Made by a program: the position numbers and the translations under genes
Assembly: GCA_049511115.1 (NCBI GenBank)
Contig: JBEKYH010000037.1
Coordinates: forward strand, 1-18,140
DNA from: JBEKYH01 sp049511115
GTDB lineage: Bacteria; Planctomycetota; Phycisphaerae; Tepidisphaerales; Tepidisphaeraceae
Direction: 5' to 3'
Length of the DNA stretch: 18,140 nucleotides
Shown: one piece after another, positions 1-7,892 of the stretch
Position numbering within the stretch: the first letter of the stretch is position 1
Layout: every line of letters begins with the position of its first letter
The notes under the pieces: model-generated
What the model was told of the DNA's origin: nothing
The model's database searches: none
What the model saw: the letters and a program-made list of their open reading frames with translations, nothing else

Positions 1-201
1 CACAACCGACGCGATCAAAAGCGCCCCGATAAGCCACATGTTGCAGCGGATGACGCGCCATACATCGGCGCCGTTCCTCTGATGGGAGGAGCCGGCGCCG
101 GCGACGAACCCCCCGGCCGGCATCATCGCCGGGATATTGAGCGGCTGCATTGCGGAGGTCGCGCGCGGCAGTCGTAGCGTGGTCTGAGGAAGCGTGGTCA
201 T
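1..201 (-). CDS. Probable Wzz/GumC-type polysaccharide chain-length determinant or tyrosine kinase, N-terminal fragment
   Basis: An ATG at 201-199 opens 67 codons to the left edge with no stop. GGAG lies a few bases upstream of the ATG. The first ~45 residues are polar, Pro/Ala-rich and look disordered. They are followed by 'DVWRVIRCNMWLIGALLI', an amphipathic stretch leading into a hydrophobic segment. That layout (cytoplasmic leader, then a 'D.WR.IRR.W.I' stretch entering TM1) is typical of Wzz/GumC co-polymerases and the BY-kinases fused to them, which control exopolysaccharide chain length at the inner membrane. Its place just downstream of exosortase, epsI and export genes fits. The family call rests on about 20 residues plus context. 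The diagnostic Wzz/GNVR and kinase domains would lie outside the window. Confidence 0.5.
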   Translation of the reverse strand, partial: MTTLPQTTLRLPRATSAMQPLNIPAMMPAGGFVAGAGSSHQRNGADVWRVIRCNMWLIGALLIASVV

Positions 202-286
202 CTATTTTCTCCGTTTACCCGAGAACTAGTATTCCATCATGTTGCCATAGGTTCAAGGAAATCTTCGCTTTTCTCCGATTTTTCCG

Positions 287-315
287 ATTATGTCCTATAA
301 TTAACACGATCCGAA
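287..315 (-). promoter_or_regulatory. Weak candidate promoter for the left-edge gene
   Basis: Read on the minus strand, an AT-rich stretch contains CATAAT (292-287) with TTCGGA (315-310) 17 bases upstream. This leaves a leader of about 80 bases before the ATG at 201. The -10 match is fair and the -35 match poor. It is the best sigma-70-like pair I see in the 187-base gap between the TPR gene and the left-edge gene, which may instead be co-transcribed with the TPR gene. Confidence 0.25.
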
Positions 316-331
316 CCGTTCACATTTTATC

Positions 332-377
332 AAAAAATCGGGGCCAATCGCCCTTCATCTTAGGGGCATCATCGCCC
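332..377 (-). terminator. Two small tandem hairpins with a T-tract downstream of the TPR gene
   Basis: On the minus strand, just after the TPR stop codon, two similar GGGC/GCCC hairpins follow each other (377-364 with loop GATGAT, and 353-341 with loop GATTG). The second is followed by CGA and then six T (337-332). Each stem is only 4 bp, so this would be a weak or partial terminator. It may reduce read-through into the left-edge gene rather than stop it. Confidence 0.3.
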
Positions 378-388
378 AACTGCGTTTT

Positions 389-3300
389 TCATTGCCCCAA
401 TGCGCTTAATACCCTGGCCGACAGGTCCTGAACCCTTACCCGCATCAGCGGGTCGAATGCCTGGTTGGCTCCCCGCGCATCACTCATCGCTTTGAGCGCC
501 AAATTGACCTGCTGCAACGCATCCTGCGGCCGATTTAACCGTAAGTAGCCTTCTCCCAAGTGGTAATATACGTCGGGGAAGGGCTTTTGCGCTGCCGCCG
601 CCGCGGCCTTTTGCAGTATGCCCATCCCTTCCTCCGTGTTCCCGCCGAGAATCAAGAGCCATCCATACGTATCCTCAAGCGACGGGTCGGTCGCTCCGCG
701 GGCGTTGGCAAGGTCAATGGCGTGCCGCACATCCCGCAGGCCCTCTTCCACGCGCGGCGGCGTGAAGTCGTCGGCGCACAGCGACGCCAGATTGTTAAGT
801 GCGGTAACGTTGTCTTTGTTTATGGCGAGAATCTGATTGTAAACGGCATACGCTTTATCCGCCTGTGGCGTCGGCTGCGCCGTGGCGTAAATCATTCCCG
901 CCAGCTCCAGAACTGGAACGCGCTGGGCGGGAGGAAGTTGGTTCGCCGCGCCAAGCAACGGCTCGACGGCCGCGATGGCAAGATCGTCTTGACCGTTCTC
1001 GTGGTAGAGCATGACCAGTTTCACAGTCCACCGCGGATCGCTTCCCTGCCGCTGGCGGACAATACTGATGGCGGCGTCAAGGCTGATAACCTTGGCAATC
1101 GTGTCAACTATTGCATACGCGGCGCCCGAGTTATTCTGGGAATCGGCGATTGTCAGCGCCTGATTAAGATCGCTGCCCGCGCCCGCTTTATCGCCTACGC
1201 CGGCCTTGGCCTGACCACGCAGTCCCCACGCCCACCACAACTTATCATCCTGCTTCAGCATCGTATCCGCTATCGGGATCGCGTCCTTGTATTGGCCAAC
1301 GTCCACTAATAAGTCCAAAAGGGTTTGAATCAGCGCCTGGTTTCCGGGAATGGCATTAAGAGACACTTCGCAATTCTGCAGTGCCTGGTCGTTCTTACCC
1401 ATCATCTGGTAGGTCTGAACGATGGCCAGCGCCAGATCGGCGTTGGTCCTTCCGTCAGGCTGATTGAGGCCGTCCTGCAGAATCTGCAGCGCCTGATCCA
1501 GCCGCTTGGGCGGATAGGCGGAATAAACCTCGGCCAGACGCAGACGAATGCTGACGTCCTCCGGGTGGCCGCGCAACGCCGTCTGCAGAATGGTGGCGGC
1601 TCGGTCCGCGTCGAGTTTATCCAGGTAGCAATTGGCCAGGTCCGCCATTATTTGCGCGTTGTCGGGGTTGATTTGCAGCGCGGCATTCAGGTCGTTGATT
1701 GCACCATCCACATCGGGTGGCGACTGCGACAAGTGGATGTTGGAGCGCACCTCCAGCGCCGTGAGGCTGTTGGGATCGGCCGCCAATGCCTTGGCGTCGT
1801 GCTCCGCGGCGGTGGAAAGGTTGTGGGAATCCAATTCTAATTTGGCCCAGACTGACTGCAGGTTTGCCACCTGCGCGGCGTTGGAGGCATTCTCCTCCAG
1901 CAGCGCCTTGATCTCGGCCTCGGCATCGGCGGTTCTGCCCGCGGTTATCAGTATGTTGATGCGCTGCTGCCGAATCGGCAAGCTCTTGGCCGCGTATGGG
2001 GTCAGGAAGTTAATCGCCTCATCGTACTTTTTGTAATTCACCAGCAGGTTGGCATAGCTCGTGATCAAATTGGCTAACCGGGGAGTGCCCTTGGCGCGCC
2101 GTATCGCTTCGGCGTATGCGGCTTCGGCTTTTTCAGGTTGATTCGTCTGGGCATACAACTGGGCCAGCATCTGCGGCACGTCGGGCTTTTCCGACCAGCC
2201 CGTCCGCGCGTCGAGCGATCGAATTGTCTTTTCCGCATCAGTAGGGTCACTCCCATTGCGGTAAATGTCGGCCAGCGTGCGATACATCTCCGGATCGTCG
2301 GGAAAACGCTTCACCGCCTCCTTCATCACCGCGACTGCGTTCGAGGCTGCGGCTGTCGCGCCGTCACGGTCGGCCATGCGAATTTTGTCATTCGCGTCCT
2401 GCACCTCCGCCGCCGCCAGCTTCAGGTAAATATCAGGAAACTGGGGATTATCCTTCAGAATTTCCACCAGGTCGTTCGCAGCCGCATGGGCTTCACCGTG
2501 TTTCACCTCATAGTCGCTGCGAAGGAACAGGAACCCGGCATCATTCGGGAATTCGCGCCTCCCCTCCTCAATGGCGACCATTGCCTTGTCCGGCTGATTG
2601 AGTTGCTGGTAGCAGTCGATTTCGTCCTTGAGCATCAGTGCGGCGTATTCACCGACGCCCTTTTTCTGAATCGCCGTGTCATAGTTCTCGATGGCCTGTT
2701 GGAATTGCCCGCTGTCCTGGTACGCCTGCCCCATATCGAAGTAACTCATGCCGAATTCCGGAAGGGCGCTGATCAACTGCCTGCCGATGTCCAGCTCGCT
2801 CTTTACGTCCTTCTTCGCCTGGGCTACCTCGAACTCAAGGAGCAAGCCGTGCGCCTCGTCGAAATTGGCGTCTTGAAGCTTCCTAAGATAGGGCGGGATC
2901 TTATCGAATTGCTTCGTCTGGATGTAGAGACTGAAGAGATCATTCCAGACGTTCACATTATTGGGGTCGGCCGCCTCGGCATCCTTCAGATAGTGTTCGG
3001 CGAGGTCTGGACTGTAACTTTGGGGTTGCAAGTCCTCCAGCGCCAAGGCACGGTCGTGGGCAACGACTTCGGAGTCCTTTTCGACGACCTGATCCTCCAA
3101 CTGGTTGTGTAGAGTGGTTAGGTCGGCCTCCGAAGCGCCCTGGTATTTCTTCACGAGGAGCACTAAGTTCGGCTCGTTGGGGTGTACCGCCAGCACCTTC
3201 TGCACAAGATCGAGCGCCTTGGCCCGTTGTTTATTCGCGTCAAACTTCAGGGCAATACCCACCGCGGTTCGTACATCGCCACTGTCCGGTCCCTTGGCCA

Positions 3301-5434
3301 TGGCCTGCGTAAGAAGGCTGGCCGCCTCGTCGGGATTCTGCATCGTGGACACCGCGACATCCGCCTTGTTCCGCAGTTCTTGCGGCGTGTCCTGGGGCAA
3401 CTGGCTGAAGAGCGCCTTAAGCTTGTCCGCGTCGGCGCTTGGATCCATAACCAGCATCTGCAGGCGGATCACGTCCGTGTCATTGGGAGTGGCGCCGCGA
3501 AGATAATTTAACTGGTCGTTGGCCTCGCTCTTTGCCTCCGTTGATCCGTCCGCAAGCAGCCCTTCCACGAACAATTTCCGCGCCAGAATAAACTTTGGAT
3601 TGGCTTGGATGATCTGCCTGAAATGCGCCTCCGCCTGGCTGCGGTCGTCCGCGACGCGGCACGCATTGGCGAGCAGGCGGATCACCTCGGGATCCGTCGC
3701 CGCTACCCGGCAAAGGTAGTCAAACTGCTGGCTTATCTCATTGGTTGCCTGCTCCGATGCGTCATTAAAAAGATCCGTCACCAGCATCTCGCGGGCGCGC
3801 AGCGACGTCGGATCGTCGCTGATGTACGTTCTTAGATACACCTCCGCCTGCGCTCGCTCCGTCGCCGCGTCATAGGCGTTGGCCAGCAGCCAAATCAACT
3901 GCGGGTCCTTCGACAATCGCGTGTCGCTCGCCATCGCGGTGGTGATGGCTTGAACCGCGGCGACGAAATTATGGTCAATAAGAAGATACCGGGCTTTCGT
4001 TAACGTGAGCAGCTTGACGTGCTGCGCGTCCTGCCCGGCGTTAGCCATCTGCTGCAGATTGCTGGTGATGTCGGCGCTCAGGGCGGCTTTCGCCTTATCA
4101 TCGGTTTCGGTGGACAGCGCGCCCGTCTCCAACTCCGAAAGGGCCTCGAGTTCAAAAAAACGCTGCCCGCCGACGGAAGCCGAATTCGCGCTGGAACCGA
4201 TGTCGCTCTTAAGCGTTTTAATGGCCTGGTCGCGAAGGTCGGGCATCGACGCTGCAAGGGACGAGGCATCGACAACCACACCCGGATTGGCCCCTTGATT
4301 CTTAAACAGCGCGCTGAGGATCGAGTGTGCCCTCGCGTAGTCGTGGTTGAAATAGTCCGTTTGCGCCGCCTGCAGGCTGATCTTCGCGTACAGTGGTTCT
4401 TTCCCCGTCATCAGGGCGAGCGCCGTATCCATCTCGTCGTTGGCTTTGAGCCGGTGCTTGTCGCGGCTGTCATCCGCGCTGTGATCCACGTCGGCCAGGC
4501 TGCTTTCCACCTCCGCGGCGGAATAATGCATTGTGGGACTTTTGCCCTGGCTTTTAAGGACGTCGGTCATTTCCGCTTCTGCCTTCTGATACCAATCCGT
4601 CACCGACGACGGCTGCGTGGTGGCCCCTTGGTTGGCCTGAGCCTCGAGCTGGCCGCGGTGAATGTCCATCAGCGCCAGATAGAACGGCAGGTCGGCGTTG
4701 ACCTCGCCTTTTGCAGCGATCTGCTGGGCGAGCAAATCGCGCATCTTTTGTTCGGTGTCAGCCAGCGGGATTCGCGGCGTGTCGAGCGAGGGTTGAGCGG
4801 CGGCGGCGGCCAGGCCGGCGGGGTCGTCGGTGATTAATTCTTTTATCCACTCCTGCGCGATCGTGGTGTAGAGAAACACTTGGGTGTCGGGAATCTCCTT
4901 CCGCAATTCCTTGAATTCGGGGTGGGCCGTGTCATCCGACGCCTTGCTCAGGATATCCAGAAATTGAGTAGCCCGGTCGGTGGCGCCGCGGTAGGCCTCA
5001 AGGAGGCGGTCCGTGTTCATCCCCGCTGGATTGGCCAGTTGCTCGCGCCAAAACTCGACCAAGTCGGCGACGGCGGGAAGATATTCCTGCGGAACATCCG
5101 CCGGGTAGCCGGGATTTATTTCCAATGCGTGCTCCCAGGCATCGCGGTCCTGCTGCTTGGCTGCGAATTCCGGGTCCTGCAGGCCTAGTTCGTGCAACGC
5201 TACGCCATACTGTCTCCACAGGTCCGGATCATTGGGCGAAGCGGCCACCGCCCTGGACCAATTGGCGACGGCCCCGCGCCAGTCCTTGTTGTTGCCCGCG
5301 TCGACCGCCGCCTGCCTGAACTGGGCCGCGCTGCCATGCACGAGGGTCTTTTGCGCGACGTACACCACGCCCACTGCGCCGATCGCGCACGCCGCGAAAA
5401 TTCCGATGAAACGAGTATTGACCCGACGTGCCAT
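389..5434 (-). CDS. Giant membrane-anchored TPR protein (1681 aa) of the exosortase/EPS locus
   Basis: The protein starts at ATG 5434, preceded by GAGGAG about 11 bases upstream, and lies 33 bases after epsI on the same strand. It begins 'MARRVNTRFIGIFAACAIG': a basic N-terminus followed by one hydrophobic segment (about residues 8-29), so it is probably anchored in the inner membrane with the rest outside the cytoplasm. A cysteine at residue 16 lies inside that segment and does not make a convincing lipobox. The remaining ~1650 residues are alpha-helical tetratricopeptide-type repeats, with recurrent W/L..G/A..Y/A..A patterns and 'P.....L..LA..Y...G....A' units ending in short Pro/Asp/Asn loops. 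No catalytic domain is visible. TPR proteins commonly occur in PEP-CTERM/exopolysaccharide loci (the smaller PrsT-type lipoprotein is an example), where they are thought to scaffold the export machinery. This one is much longer than those and I do not assign it to PrsT. Confidence 0.85.
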   Translation of the reverse strand: MARRVNTRFIGIFAACAIGAVGVVYVAQKTLVHGSAAQFRQAAVDAGNNKDWRGAVANWSRAVAASPNDPDLWRQYGVALHELGLQDPEFAAKQQDRDAWEHALEINPGYPADVPQEYLPAVADLVEFWREQLANPAGMNTDRLLEAYRGATDRATQFLDILSKASDDTAHPEFKELRKEIPDTQVFLYTTIAQEWIKELITDDPAGLAAAAAQPSLDTPRIPLADTEQKMRDLLAQQIAAKGEVNADLPFYLALMDIHRGQLEAQANQGATTQPSSVTDWYQKAEAEMTDVLKSQGKSPTMHYSAAEVESSLADVDHSADDSRDKHRLKANDEMDTALALMTGKEPLYAKISLQAAQTDYFNHDYARAHSILSALFKNQGANPGVVVDASSLAASMPDLRDQAIKTLKSDIGSSANSASVGGQRFFELEALSELETGALSTETDDKAKAALSADITSNLQQMANAGQDAQHVKLLTLTKARYLLIDHNFVAAVQAITTAMASDTRLSKDPQLIWLLANAYDAATERAQAEVYLRTYISDDPTSLRAREMLVTDLFNDASEQATNEISQQFDYLCRVAATDPEVIRLLANACRVADDRSQAEAHFRQIIQANPKFILARKLFVEGLLADGSTEAKSEANDQLNYLRGATPNDTDVIRLQMLVMDPSADADKLKALFSQLPQDTPQELRNKADVAVSTMQNPDEAASLLTQAMAKGPDSGDVRTAVGIALKFDANKQRAKALDLVQKVLAVHPNEPNLVLLVKKYQGASEADLTTLHNQLEDQVVEKDSEVVAHDRALALEDLQPQSYSPDLAEHYLKDAEAADPNNVNVWNDLFSLYIQTKQFDKIPPYLRKLQDANFDEAHGLLLEFEVAQAKKDVKSELDIGRQLISALPEFGMSYFDMGQAYQDSGQFQQAIENYDTAIQKKGVGEYAALMLKDEIDCYQQLNQPDKAMVAIEEGRREFPNDAGFLFLRSDYEVKHGEAHAAANDLVEILKDNPQFPDIYLKLAAAEVQDANDKIRMADRDGATAAASNAVAVMKEAVKRFPDDPEMYRTLADIYRNGSDPTDAEKTIRSLDARTGWSEKPDVPQMLAQLYAQTNQPEKAEAAYAEAIRRAKGTPRLANLITSYANLLVNYKKYDEAINFLTPYAAKSLPIRQQRINILITAGRTADAEAEIKALLEENASNAAQVANLQSVWAKLELDSHNLSTAAEHDAKALAADPNSLTALEVRSNIHLSQSPPDVDGAINDLNAALQINPDNAQIMADLANCYLDKLDADRAATILQTALRGHPEDVSIRLRLAEVYSAYPPKRLDQALQILQDGLNQPDGRTNADLALAIVQTYQMMGKNDQALQNCEVSLNAIPGNQALIQTLLDLLVDVGQYKDAIPIADTMLKQDDKLWWAWGLRGQAKAGVGDKAGAGSDLNQALTIADSQNNSGAAYAIVDTIAKVISLDAAISIVRQRQGSDPRWTVKLVMLYHENGQDDLAIAAVEPLLGAANQLPPAQRVPVLELAGMIYATAQPTPQADKAYAVYNQILAINKDNVTALNNLASLCADDFTPPRVEEGLRDVRHAIDLANARGATDPSLEDTYGWLLILGGNTEEGMGILQKAAAAAAQKPFPDVYYHLGEGYLRLNRPQDALQQVNLALKAMSDARGANQAFDPLMRVRVQDLSARVLSALGQ

Positions 5435-5467
5435 ATCGTCGCTTTCTCCTCAATTGCCTTGTTCAGT

Positions 5468-6454
5468 TCACTTCGTGGCGGTATGCAGCTTGTTCCAATC
5501 CGGCAGGGACTTTTCCACTTCACCCAGCGAATCATTCAGGAAATTCGTCATCGTAGCCACCGAGACGTGGTGGTCCGGATCACTTGGATCCAATGTCATC
5601 AACTCCACTTTCGCGTAATATCCGTACTTCTCAAATAGATTCTGCAGGCTGATGCGCACATCCAGCGGATCGCTCGCATAGTGCCCGTTGACGTGGAAGA
5701 AATAGGCCACGCTCCGATCCACGCGCGCCTTGGCGCTGGAATCCTGGAAGTTAATGAAACGCACACCCATCTTGCGCCCGTTGGGGAGGGTCCATTCCGG
5801 AAAGTTCTTATCCGTTGGCTCAAAGCCGTCGGCGATGTAGCAACGGTCAGGCACGTGGGCGACCGTGTCGACAATGCCGGTGTAATAGGTAACGCCCATG
5901 TTGATCGCGGCGTCGGGAAAACGCTCCTGAACGCTGCCCAGAGCGAACTGGCGATGCTTGTCGTCCTTGTTCTTCAATTCCTGCTGCAACATCGCCCATC
6001 GGCCCGCAACATCTAGGCCGGCCAAATCCTTCGTAAGGGCTTGCTCGTCAGGCTTCTTGGGATCACCATCGTCGTAGAGGCTTGTAATGAACAGAGCCGC
6101 CGGTTCGCAGTCATGGCTGCTAAGAGACAGATAATCGCGGAAGATGTACTTGTCGGTGCCCAGAACCTCTTGCAGATCAGGGTCCAGCGGTTTGTCGAGG
6201 GAAACCTGAGCCCAATTGCCCATCAGCGGCGGCATCTGATCCAAATTGCGCACAAGGGGAACGGCCAGCTTCTTGAAATGAAGGTCCTTATTGAAGACCA
6301 GAAAGTTGAGCGCCGCCGCGGCCGCCGCCAGGACCACGACAGCGGCGATGAAACCGGGCTGAAGATACGCCTTCATCGCCCCCGGCGCGGCCTTCGCCCG
6401 AGGTGGGGCCAGCATGCCTGACGCCGCGGGGTTCATGCCCACGTCCATGCTCAT
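5468..6454 (-). CDS. EpsI family exosortase-associated protein
   Basis: This 328-residue protein starts at an ATG that overlaps the exosortase stop codon (ATGA, 6454-6451), implying translational coupling. After a ~30-residue Ala/Pro-rich cytoplasmic leader comes one hydrophobic segment (about residues 34-54), then a soluble domain beginning 'LVRNLDQMPPLMGNWA', typical of the EpsI/DUF3485 entry. The family hallmark H-x-P-x-x-C-Y followed by G-F is present at residues 200-211 ('HVPDRCYIADGF'). EpsI is found next to or fused with exosortases and is linked to exopolysaccharide production; its biochemical role is not settled. The stretch at about residues 130-180, rich in Lys/Asp, looks like an insertion relative to compact family members. 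A second ATG two codons in is an equally possible start. Confidence 0.85.
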   Translation of the reverse strand: MSMDVGMNPAASGMLAPPRAKAAPGAMKAYLQPGFIAAVVVLAAAAAALNFLVFNKDLHFKKLAVPLVRNLDQMPPLMGNWAQVSLDKPLDPDLQEVLGTDKYIFRDYLSLSSHDCEPAALFITSLYDDGDPKKPDEQALTKDLAGLDVAGRWAMLQQELKNKDDKHRQFALGSVQERFPDAAINMGVTYYTGIVDTVAHVPDRCYIADGFEPTDKNFPEWTLPNGRKMGVRFINFQDSSAKARVDRSVAYFFHVNGHYASDPLDVRISLQNLFEKYGYYAKVELMTLDPSDPDHHVSVATMTNFLNDSLGEVEKSLPDWNKLHTATK

Positions 6455-7665
6455 AAGCGCCTCCCGTCCGCGTCAGCGGGTTTGATTGCCGCGTGTGCGC
6501 CGTTGGGGCCCTGCCGGCCGGCTGCCGCTGGCTGCGGCGGCAAACCGCGCGGCGAAAACGATCGCGGGACCGATGACCGTGCGGGCCGGACTCCCCCGGA
6601 AATGCGCGCCACCGGAGGCGGAGCAATCGAGACCAGCGCCGGCGCCGTGCGCTGTACAAAAGTGTGCGCCTCGTGATGGCGGTGCTCGGCCTCTTCAACG
6701 AACATCTGATCCAACGCCCAGCCCACCGCCAGGATCAACAGGAACGCCGGCATCAGCATGATCAGCCCCACAAATTGGTGCGCGAAATTCTCCGACAACT
6801 CCGGGCTGACGTAGTGATCCAGCAATCCCTGCCCTGAGACGCGCATGACGTTGCAGAAGATCGCAATCGGGACCGCCGACGCGACGATCAGCAGCTTTTG
6901 CCACAGTGACCGGCCCGACAAAAACGCCACCGCCGCCGCTACCGAGATAAAGGTCATCAGCGATCGCAATCCGGCGCAGGCTTCGGCGACGTTGAGGGTG
7001 CGCAACGCGTTGTCATGTCCGGATATTTCGATCTTTGTGCCCGATGCATCAGCCGGCACGCCCGTCATGTTCAGAACATCCACCGCGACATTGGCCGCCA
7101 ACGTCTGCAACGGCCCGGCCACTTCGCTGTACACCAGGCCCGGCCAGGGAAGGGCGCAGACCAGGAACGCAATGGGAAACCAGGTGACTTTCATCACCGC
7201 CCACCCGGCCAGCAGCAGCACCATCCCAAACAGCGTGACCACCATGCCGAAATCCTTGATGAAATCGTTTTGGCCGGGATAGATGCCGTACACAAACAAG
7301 AGCAGCCCAAACACCAGAATCGCCAGACCCGTCCAACTGGTGCGCCGCGGCGCCCCAAGGAGCTGGTCGCGGTTCACATAAAGGTAATACAAACCGATCA
7401 GCGGCACGCACATGGCGTGGCCCCAGTTCGGCTCCCCGTAAAATGGATTGGTCTTATCCCACAGCCGCCGTAGATTGGGCCAGAAGACGCAGCAGAATAG
7501 CGCCGTGAGAACGCCGATTTTCGTCCACGTCACGGCAGGAAGTCCAAAATAGAGTTGCTCGGCTTGCGCGTCCATCGGCGCATCGTCCGCCGCCGATGCC
7601 ATCGCCGCGGGCGCAATGTCGTCCAGAGGCACAGCCGCTTGAACTTCCAGAACCGGTTCGCTCAT
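6451..7665 (-). CDS. Exosortase (PEP-CTERM sorting transpeptidase)
   Basis: This is a 404-residue polytopic membrane protein. About eight hydrophobic segments occupy residues 45-320, after a polar 40-residue leader. The exosortase catalytic residues are visible in order: Cys230 in 'EACAGLRS' with Arg234, Arg275 in 'CNVMRVSG', and His296 in 'FAHQFVG'. Exosortases cleave the C-terminal PEP-CTERM signal of secreted proteins at the inner membrane; a likely substrate is encoded 2 kb away (9707-10687). The start is ATG 7665 with GGGGAG 11 bases upstream. An ~80-residue C-terminal tail after the last membrane segment is rich in Pro, Arg, Ala and His, is predicted to be disordered, and is not part of the usual fold. 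The gene leads a probable operon with epsI and the TPR gene. The exosortase subtype cannot be named from sequence alone. Confidence 0.93.
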   Translation of the reverse strand: MSEPVLEVQAAVPLDDIAPAAMASAADDAPMDAQAEQLYFGLPAVTWTKIGVLTALFCCVFWPNLRRLWDKTNPFYGEPNWGHAMCVPLIGLYYLYVNRDQLLGAPRRTSWTGLAILVFGLLLFVYGIYPGQNDFIKDFGMVVTLFGMVLLLAGWAVMKVTWFPIAFLVCALPWPGLVYSEVAGPLQTLAANVAVDVLNMTGVPADASGTKIEISGHDNALRTLNVAEACAGLRSLMTFISVAAAVAFLSGRSLWQKLLIVASAVPIAIFCNVMRVSGQGLLDHYVSPELSENFAHQFVGLIMLMPAFLLILAVGWALDQMFVEEAEHRHHEAHTFVQRTAPALVSIAPPPVARISGGVRPARSSVPRSFSPRGLPPQPAAAGRQGPNGAHAAIKPADADGRRL

Positions 7666-7726
7666 GTGTTACGACTCTCCCCAAACTGCTCATCGGTCAG
7701 CGTTCCAGGCTAATTGCCCAATGTTA

Positions 7727-7755
7727 ATTATATACTATCCACCCCGCCCTGAGAC
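7727..7755 (-). promoter_or_regulatory. Candidate promoter of the exosortase-epsI-TPR operon
   Basis: On the minus strand a consensus TATAAT (7732-7727) lies in a short AT-rich island about 60 bases upstream of the exosortase ATG and downstream of the export-gene terminator. At 17 bases spacing the -35 position reads GTCTCA (7755-7750), a poor match, so an activator or a different sigma factor may be needed. Position and -10 quality support it; the -35 does not. Confidence 0.45.
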
Positions 7756-7796
7756 ATAAGTTGCGGAGATACCTGAGTTTTAACCCGCCACTCAGG
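7748..7796. repeat. Three copies of a CTCAGG element around the exosortase promoter
   Basis: CCTGAG occurs at 7748-7753 and 7772-7777 (24 bases apart on the plus strand). Its inverse CTCAGG occurs at 7791-7796, forming a 6-bp inverted repeat with the middle copy across 13 bases. The copy at 7748-7753 overlaps the predicted -35 position of the exosortase promoter. This is a candidate operator; 6-bp matches can arise by chance. Confidence 0.3.
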
Positions 7797-7830
7797 CGAT
7801 TTCGCACCACCCACAACGTCCTTGGCCCAT

Positions 7831-7857
7831 AAAAAACCCCGGCATCGACTGCCGGGG
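7831..7857 (-). terminator. Intrinsic terminator after the polysaccharide export gene
   Basis: Reading the minus strand, a perfect 8-bp stem CCCCGGCA/TGCCGGGG (7857-7850 with 7844-7837) encloses a 5-base loop and is followed directly by six T (7836-7831). It begins 36 bases after the export-gene stop codon, a textbook Rho-independent terminator. It separates the export gene from the exosortase operon, which therefore needs its own promoter. Confidence 0.92.
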
Positions 7858-7892
7858 CTGGCGAATTAAGCCGGGCAGCCGGTAACGGCTCC

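Noticed and set aside
150..431. Plus-strand open frame of 93 codons at the left gap
   Set aside because: It overlaps the starts and ends of two minus-strand genes and covers a gap with hairpins and promoter-like sequence. The Cys/Phe/Arg-rich translation has no ribosome site or homology that I recognise.
560..1309. Plus-strand open frame of 249 codons, and similar long frames at 2138-3112 and 4019-4837
   Set aside because: They lie antisense inside the TPR gene, have no recognisable domain, and are basic, Leu/Arg/Val-rich translations typical of antisense frames in GC-rich coding DNA.
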